NCBI GenBank assembly: GCA_910586045.1
Contig: CAJUIH010000026.1
Span: forward strand, 1-30,826
Direction of reading: 5' to 3'
Length of the DNA: 30,826 nt
From: an uncultured Eubacterium sp.
GTDB lineage: Bacteria; Bacillota; Clostridia; Lachnospirales; Lachnospiraceae
Made by a program: the position numbers and the translations under genes. The first letter of the stretch is position 1. Every line of letters starts with the position of its first letter. The notes beneath the pieces are model-generated. The model made no database searches. It was not told where the DNA came from and was given only the letters and a program-made list of their open reading frames with translations. Below, in pieces: positions 23,461-30,826 of this stretch.

Positions 23461-24327
23461 ATGGCTAAAACAGCGATTGTAACCGATTCCAATAGCGGAA
23501 TCACACAGGCGAAAGCTAAGGAAATGGGAATTTTTGTATTGCCCATGCCTTTTTATATGAATAATGAAACATTTTATGAAGATATCAACCTGACGCAGGA
23601 GAAGTTTTACGAAAAACTGGAGGAGGGCGTGGAGATCTCTACGTCCATGCCAACGGTCGGAGATGTTACCGATTTGTGGGACCGGCTGTTGGAAACGTAT
23701 GATGATATCGTGCATATTCCGATGTCTTCGGGGCTAAGCAGTTCGTGTGAAACAGCGCTGATGCTCGCGCAGGATTATGACAATAGGGTGCAGGTGGTCA
23801 ATAACCAGCGGATTTCCGTTACGCAAAGGCGTTCGGTCCTGGACGGCGTGATGCTGGCAGGGCAGGGAAAAAACGCGGTGCAGATCCGGGAGGTTTTGGA
23901 ACGGGAAAAATTTGAATCCAGCATATATATTATGGTAGATACGTTGAAATATTTAAAAAAGGGCGGGCGGATTACCCCGGCTGCAGCCGCACTGGGTACG
24001 CTGCTGCGCTTAAAGCCGGTATTACAGATCCAGGGTGAAAAGCTGGATGCGTTTGCAAAGGCCAGAACCGTAAAGCAGGCAAAAGGAATCATGATGGATG
24101 CCATGAAAAATGACTGCAGAAACCGTTTTCAAGATCCGACCGGCTCTAATATGCATATCGATATTGCCTATACGTATGACCGGGATGCCGCCCTGCAGTT
24201 TGAAAAGGAAGTCAAAGAAGCGTTTCCGGGGCAGGACTGTGTCGTACATCCGCTGTCATTAAGCGTATCCTGCCATATCGGGCCGGGGGCTTTGGCGGTT
24301 GCGTCTTCTCATAAAATTACGGAATGA
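23461..24327 (+). CDS. DegV-family fatty-acid-binding protein
   Basis: The 288-residue cytoplasmic protein has the DegV pattern: TAIVTDSNSGI at the N-terminus, TSMPTVGD, HIPMSSGLSSS, and the middle LKYLKKGGRITPAAA. DegV (FakB-type) proteins bind fatty acids and, in the FakA system, present them for phosphorylation so that exogenous fatty acids enter phospholipids. No fakA kinase is nearby, so that role is inferred from family only. ATG at 23461 has GGAGG 8 bases upstream; an earlier ATG (23446) overlaps that RBS. It is a single gene followed by a hairpin. Confidence 0.92.
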   Translation: MAKTAIVTDSNSGITQAKAKEMGIFVLPMPFYMNNETFYEDINLTQEKFYEKLEEGVEISTSMPTVGDVTDLWDRLLETYDDIVHIPMSSGLSSSCETALMLAQDYDNRVQVVNNQRISVTQRRSVLDGVMLAGQGKNAVQIREVLEREKFESSIYIMVDTLKYLKKGGRITPAAAALGTLLRLKPVLQIQGEKLDAFAKARTVKQAKGIMMDAMKNDCRNRFQDPTGSNMHIDIAYTYDRDAALQFEKEVKEAFPGQDCVVHPLSLSVSCHIGPGALAVASSHKITE

Positions 24328-24341
24328 AACAATGCGTATAC

Positions 24342-24387
24342 AACAGCAGCATGCCTGTCGTTTAACTGCGCCGGACATGCTGCTGTT
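24342..24387 (+). terminator. Hairpin between degV and the chemoreceptor gene
   Basis: AACAGCAGCATG (24342-24353) pairs perfectly with CATGCTGCTGTT (24376-24387) around a 22-base loop. The T-runs are short on both strands. The position between convergent stops favours a bidirectional terminator. Confidence 0.5.
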
Positions 24388-24394
24388 TGGATTG

Positions 24395-26083
24395 TCAGCT
24401 AAAATTACCTACCCTAAATTTACGGATCAATCCTTCCAGATTGTCCGCTTGTCCGCTCATTTCCTGGCTTGCGGTGGCGCTTTCTTCTGCGGCCCTGGAG
24501 TTGATCTTTACTACTTCATTGATATGTTCCACACCATTGTCAATCTGTGAAATAGCTTCCGTCTGTGACTCAAGTGCAACGGCCACTTCGCCTACCTCTA
24601 TTGTAATGGCCCTGGAATCGTCAACCACATTTTTTAGCTGGCTGGCTGTTTCGTCCGCAATTACCATACCTTTTTCGACCGCTTTTACCGACGACCCGAT
24701 AAGAAGCGTAGATTCCTTTGCCGCTTCGGAACTTTGGGATGCAAGAACGGATACCTGGTCCGCCACAACCGAAAATCCTCTTCCGGCTTCCCCCGCACGG
24801 GCGGCTTCGATCGAAGCGTTGAGCGCCAGCAGGTTTGTCTGCGAGGCAAGGTCATTGATTGTCGCGATGATTTTGCCGATTTCTTCGGACGACTGGTTGA
24901 TTTCGTTCATGGAAGTTACCATTTCCTGCATTTTCTGATTGCTGCTGATAATTTCCTCCCCAAGCTGGTCTACTTTACGGCTGATGTTTTCCGCGTTGTT
25001 CGCGTTTTGTGATACCTGTTCGGATACCGATGCCAAGGTTGCGGACAGCGCGCCGGTAATGGAAGACTGTTCGGCTGCGCCTTCTGCCAGATTTGTGGAA
25101 TTTTGCGCTACCTGCTGCGCGTCATAGGAAACCTTGTCCGCGACACGCTGGATGCCTTTGACCGTTTCCGACATACTTTGCTCAAATTGCAGCAGGGAAA
25201 TCAGGATTCCCTGAAAATCGCCCTGCCATTCCACGGACGGCTTCACATCAAAGTTTCCTTTTGAAAATTCTTCCATGGTAGCGGAAATATCGTCAATATA
25301 GGACGAGAGAATGCCTACGGCTTTTCTAAGGCTTTCTGCCATGGAGCCAAATTCGTCGTCAGATCTGCAGTCTAATTCTACATGCAGGTTTCCGGCGGCA
25401 AGCTTGCCGGCAACCGATTCCAGCTCCTGTAACGGGGTAAGGATGGAATGCGTCAGGTGTTTTCGGATCTTGATGGACAACAGGGAGGCCGTGAACGCAA
25501 ACAGGACAATCGAGATACAGCCTACGATGGCGATTACCTGGCTTAGAAAAATGGCCCGGTTTTTTTGCGCGTCCGTTACATCGTTCATTTGCTGGGAAAT
25601 CGTAACGACCTTGTCTAAGGCAGGCGTGCTTTCGGCTGATATTTTCGGCAGTGCCTCCGCTATTTTCCGCTGTTCAATCAATTCAATAATCTCATTTGCG
25701 ATGGGTACCCATTCATTTAGTACGATTACATACTGTTCGTAAAGGTCGTCCGGAATAATATGGGTGCTTTTCAGGGTTTCGATCTCCTGGCCTACAGTCT
25801 GCAGATGCTGTTTTAACGTATCGACATATCCGCTGTATGTATCTTCCGTGCCGACTAAAGCCATTTCCAGCATATTACGGGCCGCGACATTAATGTTGAT
25901 CCGGCATTCTTTTACCGCTGTGTCGGCTTTTTGCGCGCCATTGATATATTTGTGCAGTTCCAGGTACAAGGTTGAAAGGCCGACGATGCTGATCAGGCCG
26001 GAAAGTATCATCAGACGGATGACGACAGTATAACTGTAGTTTAATTTTTTCCGCAGATTCATTCTGTCCAGTTTCTTTACCAT
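24395..26083 (-). CDS. Methyl-accepting chemotaxis protein
   Basis: The 562-residue transmembrane receptor has TM1 at about 18-42, an extracytoplasmic four-helix-bundle (4HB_MCP-like) sensor to about 180, TM2 at 183-205 and a HAMP domain at about 206-260. A second HAMP-like helix pair (SYIDDISATMEEFSKGNFDV) follows, and then the long signalling domain. Its tip is SQTNLLALNASIEAARAGEAG. It would steer CheA/CheW signalling; the ligand is unknown. ATG at 26083 was chosen because GAGGAGG lies 8 bases upstream; the longer frame from 26158 has no RBS. No C-terminal CheR-docking pentapeptide is seen. No che or flagellar genes are in the window. Confidence 0.94.
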   Translation of the reverse strand: MVKKLDRMNLRKKLNYSYTVVIRLMILSGLISIVGLSTLYLELHKYINGAQKADTAVKECRININVAARNMLEMALVGTEDTYSGYVDTLKQHLQTVGQEIETLKSTHIIPDDLYEQYVIVLNEWVPIANEIIELIEQRKIAEALPKISAESTPALDKVVTISQQMNDVTDAQKNRAIFLSQVIAIVGCISIVLFAFTASLLSIKIRKHLTHSILTPLQELESVAGKLAAGNLHVELDCRSDDEFGSMAESLRKAVGILSSYIDDISATMEEFSKGNFDVKPSVEWQGDFQGILISLLQFEQSMSETVKGIQRVADKVSYDAQQVAQNSTNLAEGAAEQSSITGALSATLASVSEQVSQNANNAENISRKVDQLGEEIISSNQKMQEMVTSMNEINQSSEEIGKIIATINDLASQTNLLALNASIEAARAGEAGRGFSVVADQVSVLASQSSEAAKESTLLIGSSVKAVEKGMVIADETASQLKNVVDDSRAITIEVGEVAVALESQTEAISQIDNGVEHINEVVKINSRAAEESATASQEMSGQADNLEGLIRKFRVGNFS

Positions 26084-26220
26084 TTCATGATCCTCCTCTT
26101 TATTAAATGGTGTGTGTTGCTTGCCGCCATCTATTGGAACATATGGCGGCGTTTCCATAAGGGCGTGTACTGGGCTTGGTTTTTTGCATATTCATACAAT
26201 TTTATGGTAGATATATAAAA

Positions 26221-26249
26221 ACAATACACTTATTACGCATGAAAATCAA
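26221..26249 (-). promoter_or_regulatory. Promoter of the chemoreceptor gene
   Basis: On the minus strand: TTGATT (26244-26249), a 17-base spacer and TATTGT (26221-26226), giving a leader of about 130 bases. The leader contains the hairpin GCCGCCAT/ATGGCGGC (about 26125-26152). I looked for the c-di-GMP riboswitch core and did not find it. No sigma-28 type promoter is evident. Confidence 0.55.
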
Positions 26250-26307
26250 TAATAATTTAAAAAAATATGGATGGAATTTCTTGATTTTCTTTTTATCACC
26301 GCACATC

Positions 26308-26336
26308 TTTACTTATGCCCCGGACTCATGTATAAT
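26308..26336 (+). promoter_or_regulatory. Promoter of purA
   Basis: TTTACT (26308-26313), a 17-base spacer and a perfect TATAAT (26331-26336). Transcription would start near 26343, only about 17 bases before the leader terminator. The longest frame, starting at 26271, is therefore excluded. Confidence 0.75.
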
Positions 26337-26359
26337 CAAAAAGTAAAAACGGTAATTTC

Positions 26360-26421
26360 AGGCAGGTTTTTACAGCCTGCCTTTTTTATGCCTGCCCAGC
26401 ATGGAAAAAAGATGGGCAGGC
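26360..26421 (+). terminator. Attenuator-like leader of purA: terminator followed by a competing hairpin
   Basis: AGGCAGG (26360-26366) and CCTGCCT (26376-26382) form a stem followed by T's to 26387, a canonical intrinsic terminator between promoter and gene. Next, GCCTGCCCA (26390-26398) pairs with TGGGCAGGC (26413-26421), ending 9 bases before the AAAGGAGG RBS. The two CCTGCC arms are interchangeable, so GGCAGG at 26415-26420 could pair with the terminator's 3' arm and prevent termination. No plus-strand gene lies just upstream that would need a terminator here. No riboswitch class was recognised. Confidence 0.7.
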
Positions 26422-26444
26422 GGATGCAAAGGAGGTACAAACAA

Positions 26445-27725
26445 ATGGTAAAAGCAGTTGTGGGAGCGAACTGGGGCGACGAGGGAAAAGGGAAAATTAC
26501 GGATATGCTGGCTGAGCATGCGGATCTGGTTGTCCGTTTTCAAGGAGGTGCGAATGCGGGGCATACGATAAAAAACCATTATGGAAAATTTTCGCTGCAT
26601 ACGCTTCCATCCGGTGTGTTTTATAATCATACAACGAGCGTGATCGGAAATGGGGTGGCGCTTGACATACCAAAGCTTTTTGGGGAAATCAAATCCATTA
26701 CCGACCAGGGGGTACCAAAACCAAAGATTTTGGTATCGGACAGGGCGCAGATTGTTATGTCCTACCATGTCCTGCTCGACCAGTATGAGGAAGAACGGCT
26801 GGGCGGAAAATCATTTGGTTCCACCAAATCGGGGATCGCTCCGTTTTATTCGGATAAATATGCAAAAATCGGTTTTCAGGTCAGCGAATTGTTCGACGAG
26901 GCGCTGCTGCAGGAAAAAGTACAGCGTATCTTAGATCTGAAAAATATCCTGTTTGAACACCTGTACCATAAACCGCTGTTAAAGGCGCAGGAACTGTTAG
27001 ACGAGCTGCATCGGTACCGGGAAATGGTAGCGCCGTACGCAGCGGATACGGCTGCGTATTTGCAGCAGGCATTAAAAGAGGACAAAACGATCCTGCTTGA
27101 AGGACAGCTTGGTACATTAAGGGATCCGGAACATGGGATTTATCCAATGGTTACCTCGTCTCCGACACTGGCGGGATATGGGGCAGTCGGCGCGGGAATA
27201 CCGCCGTACGAGATCAAACAGGTCATTACCGTATGCAAGGCATACTCCAGTGCCGTTGGCGCGGGGGAATTTGTCAGTGAGATTTTTGGAGACGAAGCGG
27301 AAGAACTGCGCAGACGCGGCGGCGACGGCGGAGAATATGGGGCGACGACCGGACGGCCGCGCAGGGTAGGCTGGTTTGACTGCGTAGCGAGCAGATATGG
27401 CTGCCGCCTGCAGGGTACGACGGATGTAGCATTTACCGTATTGGACGTACTTGGCTATCTGGACCAGATTCCGGTATGTGTCGGGTATGAAATAGACGGG
27501 ACGGTAACGACGGAATTTCCAACGACGGCATCATTGAAAAAGGCAAAACCGGTGTACGAGGTGCTGCCGGGCTGGAACTGTGATATTACGGGAATCCGTA
27601 AATATGAAGAACTGCCCCAAAACTGCAGGCGCTATATCGAATTTGTACAAGAACGGATCGGTTATCCGATTACAATGGTTTCCAACGGCCCAAAACGTGA
27701 GGATATTATTTACCGGAACAACTGA
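26445..27725 (+). CDS. purA: Adenylosuccinate synthetase
   Basis: The 426-residue enzyme begins MVKAVVGANWGDEGKGK, with the GTP-binding loop at 8-16. It continues with GANAGHTI, KSFGSTKSGIAPFYSDK, EGQLGTLRD and VTSSPTLAGYGAVGAG. It joins IMP and aspartate using GTP, the first committed step to AMP. The usual EGAQG(T/A)LLD loop reads EGQLGTLRD here, a mild variant. ATG at 26445 has AAAGGAGG about 9 bases upstream and fits the conserved N-terminus. It has its own promoter and an attenuator-like leader and is followed by a hairpin and the HAD gene. Confidence 0.97.
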   Translation: MVKAVVGANWGDEGKGKITDMLAEHADLVVRFQGGANAGHTIKNHYGKFSLHTLPSGVFYNHTTSVIGNGVALDIPKLFGEIKSITDQGVPKPKILVSDRAQIVMSYHVLLDQYEEERLGGKSFGSTKSGIAPFYSDKYAKIGFQVSELFDEALLQEKVQRILDLKNILFEHLYHKPLLKAQELLDELHRYREMVAPYAADTAAYLQQALKEDKTILLEGQLGTLRDPEHGIYPMVTSSPTLAGYGAVGAGIPPYEIKQVITVCKAYSSAVGAGEFVSEIFGDEAEELRRRGGDGGEYGATTGRPRRVGWFDCVASRYGCRLQGTTDVAFTVLDVLGYLDQIPVCVGYEIDGTVTTEFPTTASLKKAKPVYEVLPGWNCDITGIRKYEELPQNCRRYIEFVQERIGYPITMVSNGPKREDIIYRNN

Positions 27726-27734
27726 CACAAAGCG

Positions 27735-27791
27735 CCAAAACAGGGAATGGAGGCTTTTCGATGCGGGAAAAGGCATTCGTCCCTGTTTTGG
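27735..27791 (+). other. Large hairpin between purA and the HAD gene
   Basis: CCAAAACAGGGA (27735-27746) and TCCCTGTTTTGG (27780-27791) pair perfectly over 12 bp; CTTTTC/GAAAAG can pair inside. No T-run follows (GGAAAAGG), so it does not look like a simple terminator. It lies 5 bases before the HAD gene's RBS and could act in mRNA processing or translation control. Confidence 0.6.
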
Positions 27792-27814
27792 GGAAAAGGG
27801 GAGATTATGATTAA
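27761..27814 (+). CDS. Possible 17-codon leader ORF overlapping the HAD gene start
   Basis: ATG at 27761 is preceded by GGAGG (27749-27753) with 7-base spacing, a better RBS than many genes here. The frame encodes MREKAFVPVLGKRGDYD and stops at TAA (27812-27814), six bases past the HAD ATG. It lies in the loop and 3' arm of the hairpin, so its translation would open that hairpin. It is too short to judge by codon use; chance is possible. Confidence 0.3.
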   Translation: MREKAFVPVLGKRGDYD

Positions 27815-28436
27815 AAATATCCTATTGGATGTAGGAATGGTTTTGGTAGATTTCCGCTGGCAGGACGTTATGAAAGAAATCGGGCTGTCTGGAAATACAT
27901 TGGAAATAGTAGCGGACGCGACAGTCCGCTCGCAGGCATGGAATGAGTACGACCGCAGTGTGAAACCGGACGAGGAAGTGCTGTCCTCTTTTCTGGTCGC
28001 GGCCATAGACAAACAGGAGCAGGTACGGCTGTTTTGGGAGCAGGTCGGTCGGACGATCGTACAGTACCCGTATGCAAAAGCATGGATTGCGTCTATGAAA
28101 AAAGCGGGTTACCATGTCTATATTTTATCAAATTATGCCAGGAGAACGTATGAACTGACAAAAGATCAGGGGTTGGATTTTCTGCCGCTGGTGGACGGGG
28201 CTGTTTTCTCATTTCAGACAGGCTATATTAAGCCGGAAAAGGAAATTTACCATTTTATTTTGGACCAGTTTCGTCTGGTGTCAAAAGAGTGCGTATTTAT
28301 TGACGATACGGTGCGCAATCTGGCCTATCCTAAGGAAATAGGCATTCATACCATTCGGTTCCGGTCTTTTTCCCAGGCGCAGGAAGAATTAAGGGCGCTT
28401 GGAGTCAGCCTTGCGGATCTAAAAGATCTGGCGTAA
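27807..28436 (+). CDS. HAD-superfamily phosphatase (YihX/G1P phosphatase-like)
   Basis: The 209-residue cytoplasmic protein has HAD motif I LLDVGMVLVDF with Asp8; the second position is Gly rather than Asp, as in the FDxGxVL branch. Motif II is YILSNYARR, motif III Lys is in GYIKPEKEIY, and motif IV is FIDDTVRNL with two Asp. Such enzymes dephosphorylate sugar phosphates or nucleotides; the substrate is not known. ATG at 27807 has AAGGGGAG with short spacing. An in-frame ATG at 27747 would add 20 residues but has no RBS. Downstream of purA in the same direction, possibly co-transcribed. Confidence 0.9.
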   Translation: MIKNILLDVGMVLVDFRWQDVMKEIGLSGNTLEIVADATVRSQAWNEYDRSVKPDEEVLSSFLVAAIDKQEQVRLFWEQVGRTIVQYPYAKAWIASMKKAGYHVYILSNYARRTYELTKDQGLDFLPLVDGAVFSFQTGYIKPEKEIYHFILDQFRLVSKECVFIDDTVRNLAYPKEIGIHTIRFRSFSQAQEELRALGVSLADLKDLA

Positions 28437-28463
28437 AATAGAGCATAAAGGCAGGTGGTTAAG

Positions 28464-29801
28464 ATGGACGTCCGGTTTTATAATGCAAAGATTCTCCAGT
28501 CAGCAGGCGGCCATGCGTTTTCGGTTGTAAACGGAGAATTATGGGTCAAAGGAAATACGATCCAATATATTGGAGACGGGGACGTAAAAACCCAAAGCGG
28601 GAAGAAAGGACAGGCCTGCGCGCCTGCGTCCGTCTCGTGCGGCCGCGAAAAACCGGTTGTATGGGATCGGGAAATAGACGCGTCCGGCTGTGCCATTATT
28701 CCGGGATTTAAAAATGCCCATACCCATACGGCAATGACATTTCTGCGTTCCTATGCGGACGACCTGCCACTGCAGGAGTGGCTTACGCAGCAGGTATTTC
28801 CAAAAGAGGCACAGCTTACGCAGGAAGATGCTTATTGGCTCAATATTTTGGGTATCATGGAATATCTTACGAGCGGCATTACCGCAAATTTTGACATGTA
28901 CTTTTTACCGTATGCGAGTGCCAGGGCGGCCAGGGATACGGGATTTCGGACGGTGCAGGTATGCGCGCTGAATAATTTTACCGGGTCCCTTGCGCAGATG
29001 GAGGAAGAGTATTATGCGATCACACAAATGGGCAGCAGGCTTGGGTATGCCGCGGGGATTCATGCCGAATACACAACTTCCATGCAGCTAATGGAGGGCG
29101 TGGCAAAATTGGCGCAGAAACTGCGCCTGCCGTGTTTTCTCCACAATGCGGAGACAAAACATGAGGTAGAGGCATGCATGGAACGCTGGGGCAAAACACC
29201 GACTGCCTTAACCGATGCCGTCGGCATGTATGCATATGGCGGCGGCGGGTACCACTGTATTTGGCTGGACGATGCCGATTTGGACATTTTTGCGCAGCGC
29301 GGCCTGTCGGCGGTTACAAATCCGGCATCTAACCTAAAGCTTGCAAGCGGCATTGCCCCGGTTCGGGCATTTACGCAGCGCGGCATCAATACAGCGATTG
29401 GGACAGACGGGCCGGCATCCAATAACTGTCTGGATATGTTCCGCGAAATGTTCCTTACAGCGGGTCTGGCTAAAATCCGTGAAATGGACGCGGCCTGCCT
29501 TTGCGCGGACGAAGTGCTGTATATGGCCACCGCGGGCGGCGCAAAGGCCATGGGCCTTACAGACTGCGATTCTCTTGCGGTTGGAAAAAAGGCGGATCTT
29601 GTATTGATTGACTGCAAACAGCCGAATATGCAGCCGGAAGGGAATGTTGTAAAAAATCTTGTATACAGCGGCAGCAAACAAAATGTAAAGATGACAATGG
29701 TAGATGGGCAGATCCTTTATGAAGACGGACAATTTTTGATTGGATTTGCACCGGATGAAATTTATCAAAAGGCGAATGCGGTCATTAACCGGATGACATA
29801 A
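28464..29801 (+). CDS. Amidohydrolase, S-adenosylhomocysteine / methylthioadenosine deaminase type
   Basis: The 445-residue metal enzyme has the amidohydrolase triad HTH in NAHTHTAM (His86, His88), His200 in GIHAEYT, His227 in FLHNAET, His264 in GGYHC and Asp315 in GTDGPASNN. This is the MtaD/SsnA group, which deaminates 5'-methylthioadenosine, S-adenosylhomocysteine or related adenosyl compounds. ATG at 28464 has AGGTGG 6 bases upstream; a GTG at 28455 overlaps the RBS. Residues about 38-65 form a basic, Ser/Ala-rich insertion in the N-terminal beta domain that I do not expect in the family. It lies 27 bases after the HAD gene and 23 before the MBL gene, with purA upstream, which fits adenine-compound salvage. 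Substrate is unproven. Confidence 0.88.
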   Translation: MDVRFYNAKILQSAGGHAFSVVNGELWVKGNTIQYIGDGDVKTQSGKKGQACAPASVSCGREKPVVWDREIDASGCAIIPGFKNAHTHTAMTFLRSYADDLPLQEWLTQQVFPKEAQLTQEDAYWLNILGIMEYLTSGITANFDMYFLPYASARAARDTGFRTVQVCALNNFTGSLAQMEEEYYAITQMGSRLGYAAGIHAEYTTSMQLMEGVAKLAQKLRLPCFLHNAETKHEVEACMERWGKTPTALTDAVGMYAYGGGGYHCIWLDDADLDIFAQRGLSAVTNPASNLKLASGIAPVRAFTQRGINTAIGTDGPASNNCLDMFREMFLTAGLAKIREMDAACLCADEVLYMATAGGAKAMGLTDCDSLAVGKKADLVLIDCKQPNMQPEGNVVKNLVYSGSKQNVKMTMVDGQILYEDGQFLIGFAPDEIYQKANAVINRMT

Positions 29802-29824
29802 GCCAAAAGCGGAAAGGAAACCGA

Positions 29825-30571
29825 ATGAAAGTTATTTTTTTACACCATAGCAGTTTTTATGTGGAGCTGGAGCATACAATTCTGATTTTTGATTATTTTC
29901 AAGGAAACCGTGTCAATGGATTCCAGTTCGGCGGGGAAATTCCGCCGATTGATACTGCCAAAAGCTGTTATGTGTTTGCCAGCCACAGGCATCAGGACCA
30001 TTTCGATATGGATAACTTAAAGCTTGCCGGGCAATATCCGAATGTACGTTTTGTATTTTCCAAAGACTGCAAAATGAGCCGTAATTTTTTAATCAAACAC
30101 GGCTATGGGGAAACGGCCGCCGATCAAATTACGTATACCGCACCAGAACGGTCTTATGAGATCGGCGATATCAAAATAAAGACGCTGGCTTCCACAGACG
30201 CCGGCGTAGCATTTTGCGTCGAGGCAGAGGGGAAACAGATTTATCATGCCGGAGATCTGCACTGGTGGTACTGGGAAGGGGTCGGGGACCTGGTAAATGG
30301 GCGTATGGAACGGGGATACAAGCATGCGATGCGGCGCATTGCCGATATCCATTTTGACCTTGCCTTTGTTCCGCTTGACCCGCGCCAGGGCAAAGACGCG
30401 TTTAAAGGGATTGATTATTTTATGAAGCATATCGATGCGGATCATGTATTTCCGATGCATATGTGGCAGGACTATTCTCTGATTACGGCGTACAAAAAAC
30501 GTACCAATAACGATTATTTTTTGAGCCGGATTGTGGATATTACAAAAGAAAACGAGGTATTCAAATTTTAG
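29825..30571 (+). CDS. Metallo-beta-lactamase-fold hydrolase
   Basis: The 248-residue soluble protein carries the metal motif H-x-H-x-D-H in SHRHQDHFD (His54, His56, Asp58, His59). A later Asp/His pair, YHAGDLHWW, and a final His in VFPMHMW also fit. This is the UlaG/YycJ-like broad branch (Lactamase_B_3 type). The enzymatic substrate is unknown; members hydrolyse phosphodiesters, lactones or lactams. It is the last gene of the purA-HAD-amidohydrolase row and has a GGAAAGG RBS before ATG at 29825. No signal peptide. No strong terminator follows. Confidence 0.85.
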   Translation: MKVIFLHHSSFYVELEHTILIFDYFQGNRVNGFQFGGEIPPIDTAKSCYVFASHRHQDHFDMDNLKLAGQYPNVRFVFSKDCKMSRNFLIKHGYGETAADQITYTAPERSYEIGDIKIKTLASTDAGVAFCVEAEGKQIYHAGDLHWWYWEGVGDLVNGRMERGYKHAMRRIADIHFDLAFVPLDPRQGKDAFKGIDYFMKHIDADHVFPMHMWQDYSLITAYKKRTNNDYFLSRIVDITKENEVFKF

Positions 30572-30629
30572 AACCGGTACAGGCAAAATAAGCAGCGGTT
30601 CAGATTGTGTTCGCGTAAACAGTATGTTT

Positions 30630-30665
30630 GCCGGATGGGGGACAGACCTTGGCCTTTCATCCGGC
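30630..30665 (+). other. Hairpin in the gap before the tRNA gene
   Basis: GCCGGATG (30630-30637) pairs perfectly with CATCCGGC (30658-30665). Another stem, GAACCG/CGGTTC, follows the MBL stop (about 30571-30602). Neither has a T-run. They probably mark the 3' end of the upstream transcript. The gap 30572-30704 holds no gene I can support. Confidence 0.45.
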
Positions 30666-30704
30666 GTCCTCGTGGGTAAGATGTAGAAAATGTAAAAAAA
30701 GGGC

Positions 30705-30733
30705 TTGACAACCGACCGGTGAACCGTTATTAT
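30705..30733 (+). promoter_or_regulatory. Promoter of the tRNA-Arg gene
   Basis: A perfect TTGACA (30705-30710), a 17-base spacer and TATTAT (30728-30733); a TATAAT overlaps just downstream with 20-base spacing. It lies about 43 bases before the tRNA. Confidence 0.8.
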
Positions 30734-30775
30734 AATTAACAGTTGTGAGATTGCTTTTTGAAGCAGAATTGAATT

Positions 30776-30826
30776 GTCGCTATAGCTCAGCTGGATAGAG
30801 CGACCGCCTCCTAAGCGGTAGGTCGG
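30776..30826 (+). tRNA. tRNA-Arg (anticodon CCT), cut by the window end
   Basis: The acceptor strand GTCGCTA (30776-30782), D arm GCTC...GAGC, and anticodon arm ACCGC-CTCCTAA-GCGGT are present, giving anticodon CCT, which reads AGG. The T arm and 3' acceptor strand lie past the end of the window. Confidence 0.93.

Noticed and set aside
26084..26220. c-di-GMP riboswitch in the chemoreceptor leader
   Set aside because: Such riboswitches often precede chemoreceptor genes in Clostridia, but the conserved core was not found here; only a simple 8 bp hairpin is present.
26271..26444. 58-residue N-terminal extension of PurA
   Set aside because: It would run through the promoter and leader terminator, and the conserved PurA N-terminus begins at 26445.
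29060..29677. 205-codon open frame on the minus strand within the amidohydrolase gene
   Set aside because: It lies opposite a well-supported gene with catalytic motifs and has no RBS or domain; it is a shadow frame.
30624..30686. 20-codon ORF between the MBL gene and the tRNA
   Set aside because: There is no RBS and it coincides with a hairpin.

Overview
The window looks like chromosomal DNA of a Gram-positive anaerobe of the class Clostridia, most like Lachnospiraceae. The reasons are strong AGGAGG-type ribosome binding sites, TTGACA/TATAAT promoters with 16-17 bp spacers, moderate GC with AT-rich gaps, and gene content such as a secreted DUF1002 protein, a DegV protein, a class II GalT and a two-domain NAD synthetase. 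This assignment is inferred; there is no rRNA or other decisive marker. No phage, IS transposase or CRISPR array is present.

Layout. 1-295: one copy of an intergenic repeat and a leader region. 296-3315 (+): MBOAT O-acyltransferase and an SGNH-like partner, a probable surface-glycan O-acylation pair, separated by a 72 bp hairpin element. 3350-5022 (-): AIM24-like and TerD-like genes, divergent from a soluble chemoreceptor-like protein (5244-6197, +). 6274-9250 (+): lysophospholipase-like hydrolase, secreted DUF1002 protein and methyltransferase with overlapping ends. 9266-12619 (-): a GntR/HutC regulator and a nucleobase salvage operon (deaminase, CodB-like permease, and a 54-residue membrane protein), with a 290 bp fold-back repeat between regulator and operon. 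12847-15462: membrane-anchored pectinacetylesterase/Notum-like esterase (-), YdeI-like protein (+) and TetR regulator (-). The TetR and esterase promoters share a near-identical operator-like palindrome.

15707-18587 (+): hslO (Hsp33) and nadE. 18655-19386 (-): PAP2-type membrane phosphatase. 19743-22464 (+): galK-galT for galactose use by the Leloir route. 22551-23238 (-): a HepT/MntA (HEPN/MNT) toxin-antitoxin pair. 23461-24327 (+): DegV. 24395-26083 (-): transmembrane methyl-accepting chemotaxis protein. 26445-30571 (+): purA with an attenuator-like leader, then a HAD phosphatase, an amidohydrolase of the SAH/MTA deaminase type and a metallo-beta-lactamase-fold hydrolase. The window ends inside a tRNA-Arg(CCT) gene with its own promoter.

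Most of this is ordinary core and accessory metabolism. The least explained pieces are the fold-back repeat family (1-133 and 10136-10437), the terD/AIM24/chemoreceptor-like cluster with back-to-back promoters, the TetR operator pair, the purA leader, the microprotein behind the permease, and two tiny leader ORFs that overlap the starts of nadE and the HAD gene. Functions are assigned from motifs and remembered family features only; no database search was possible.
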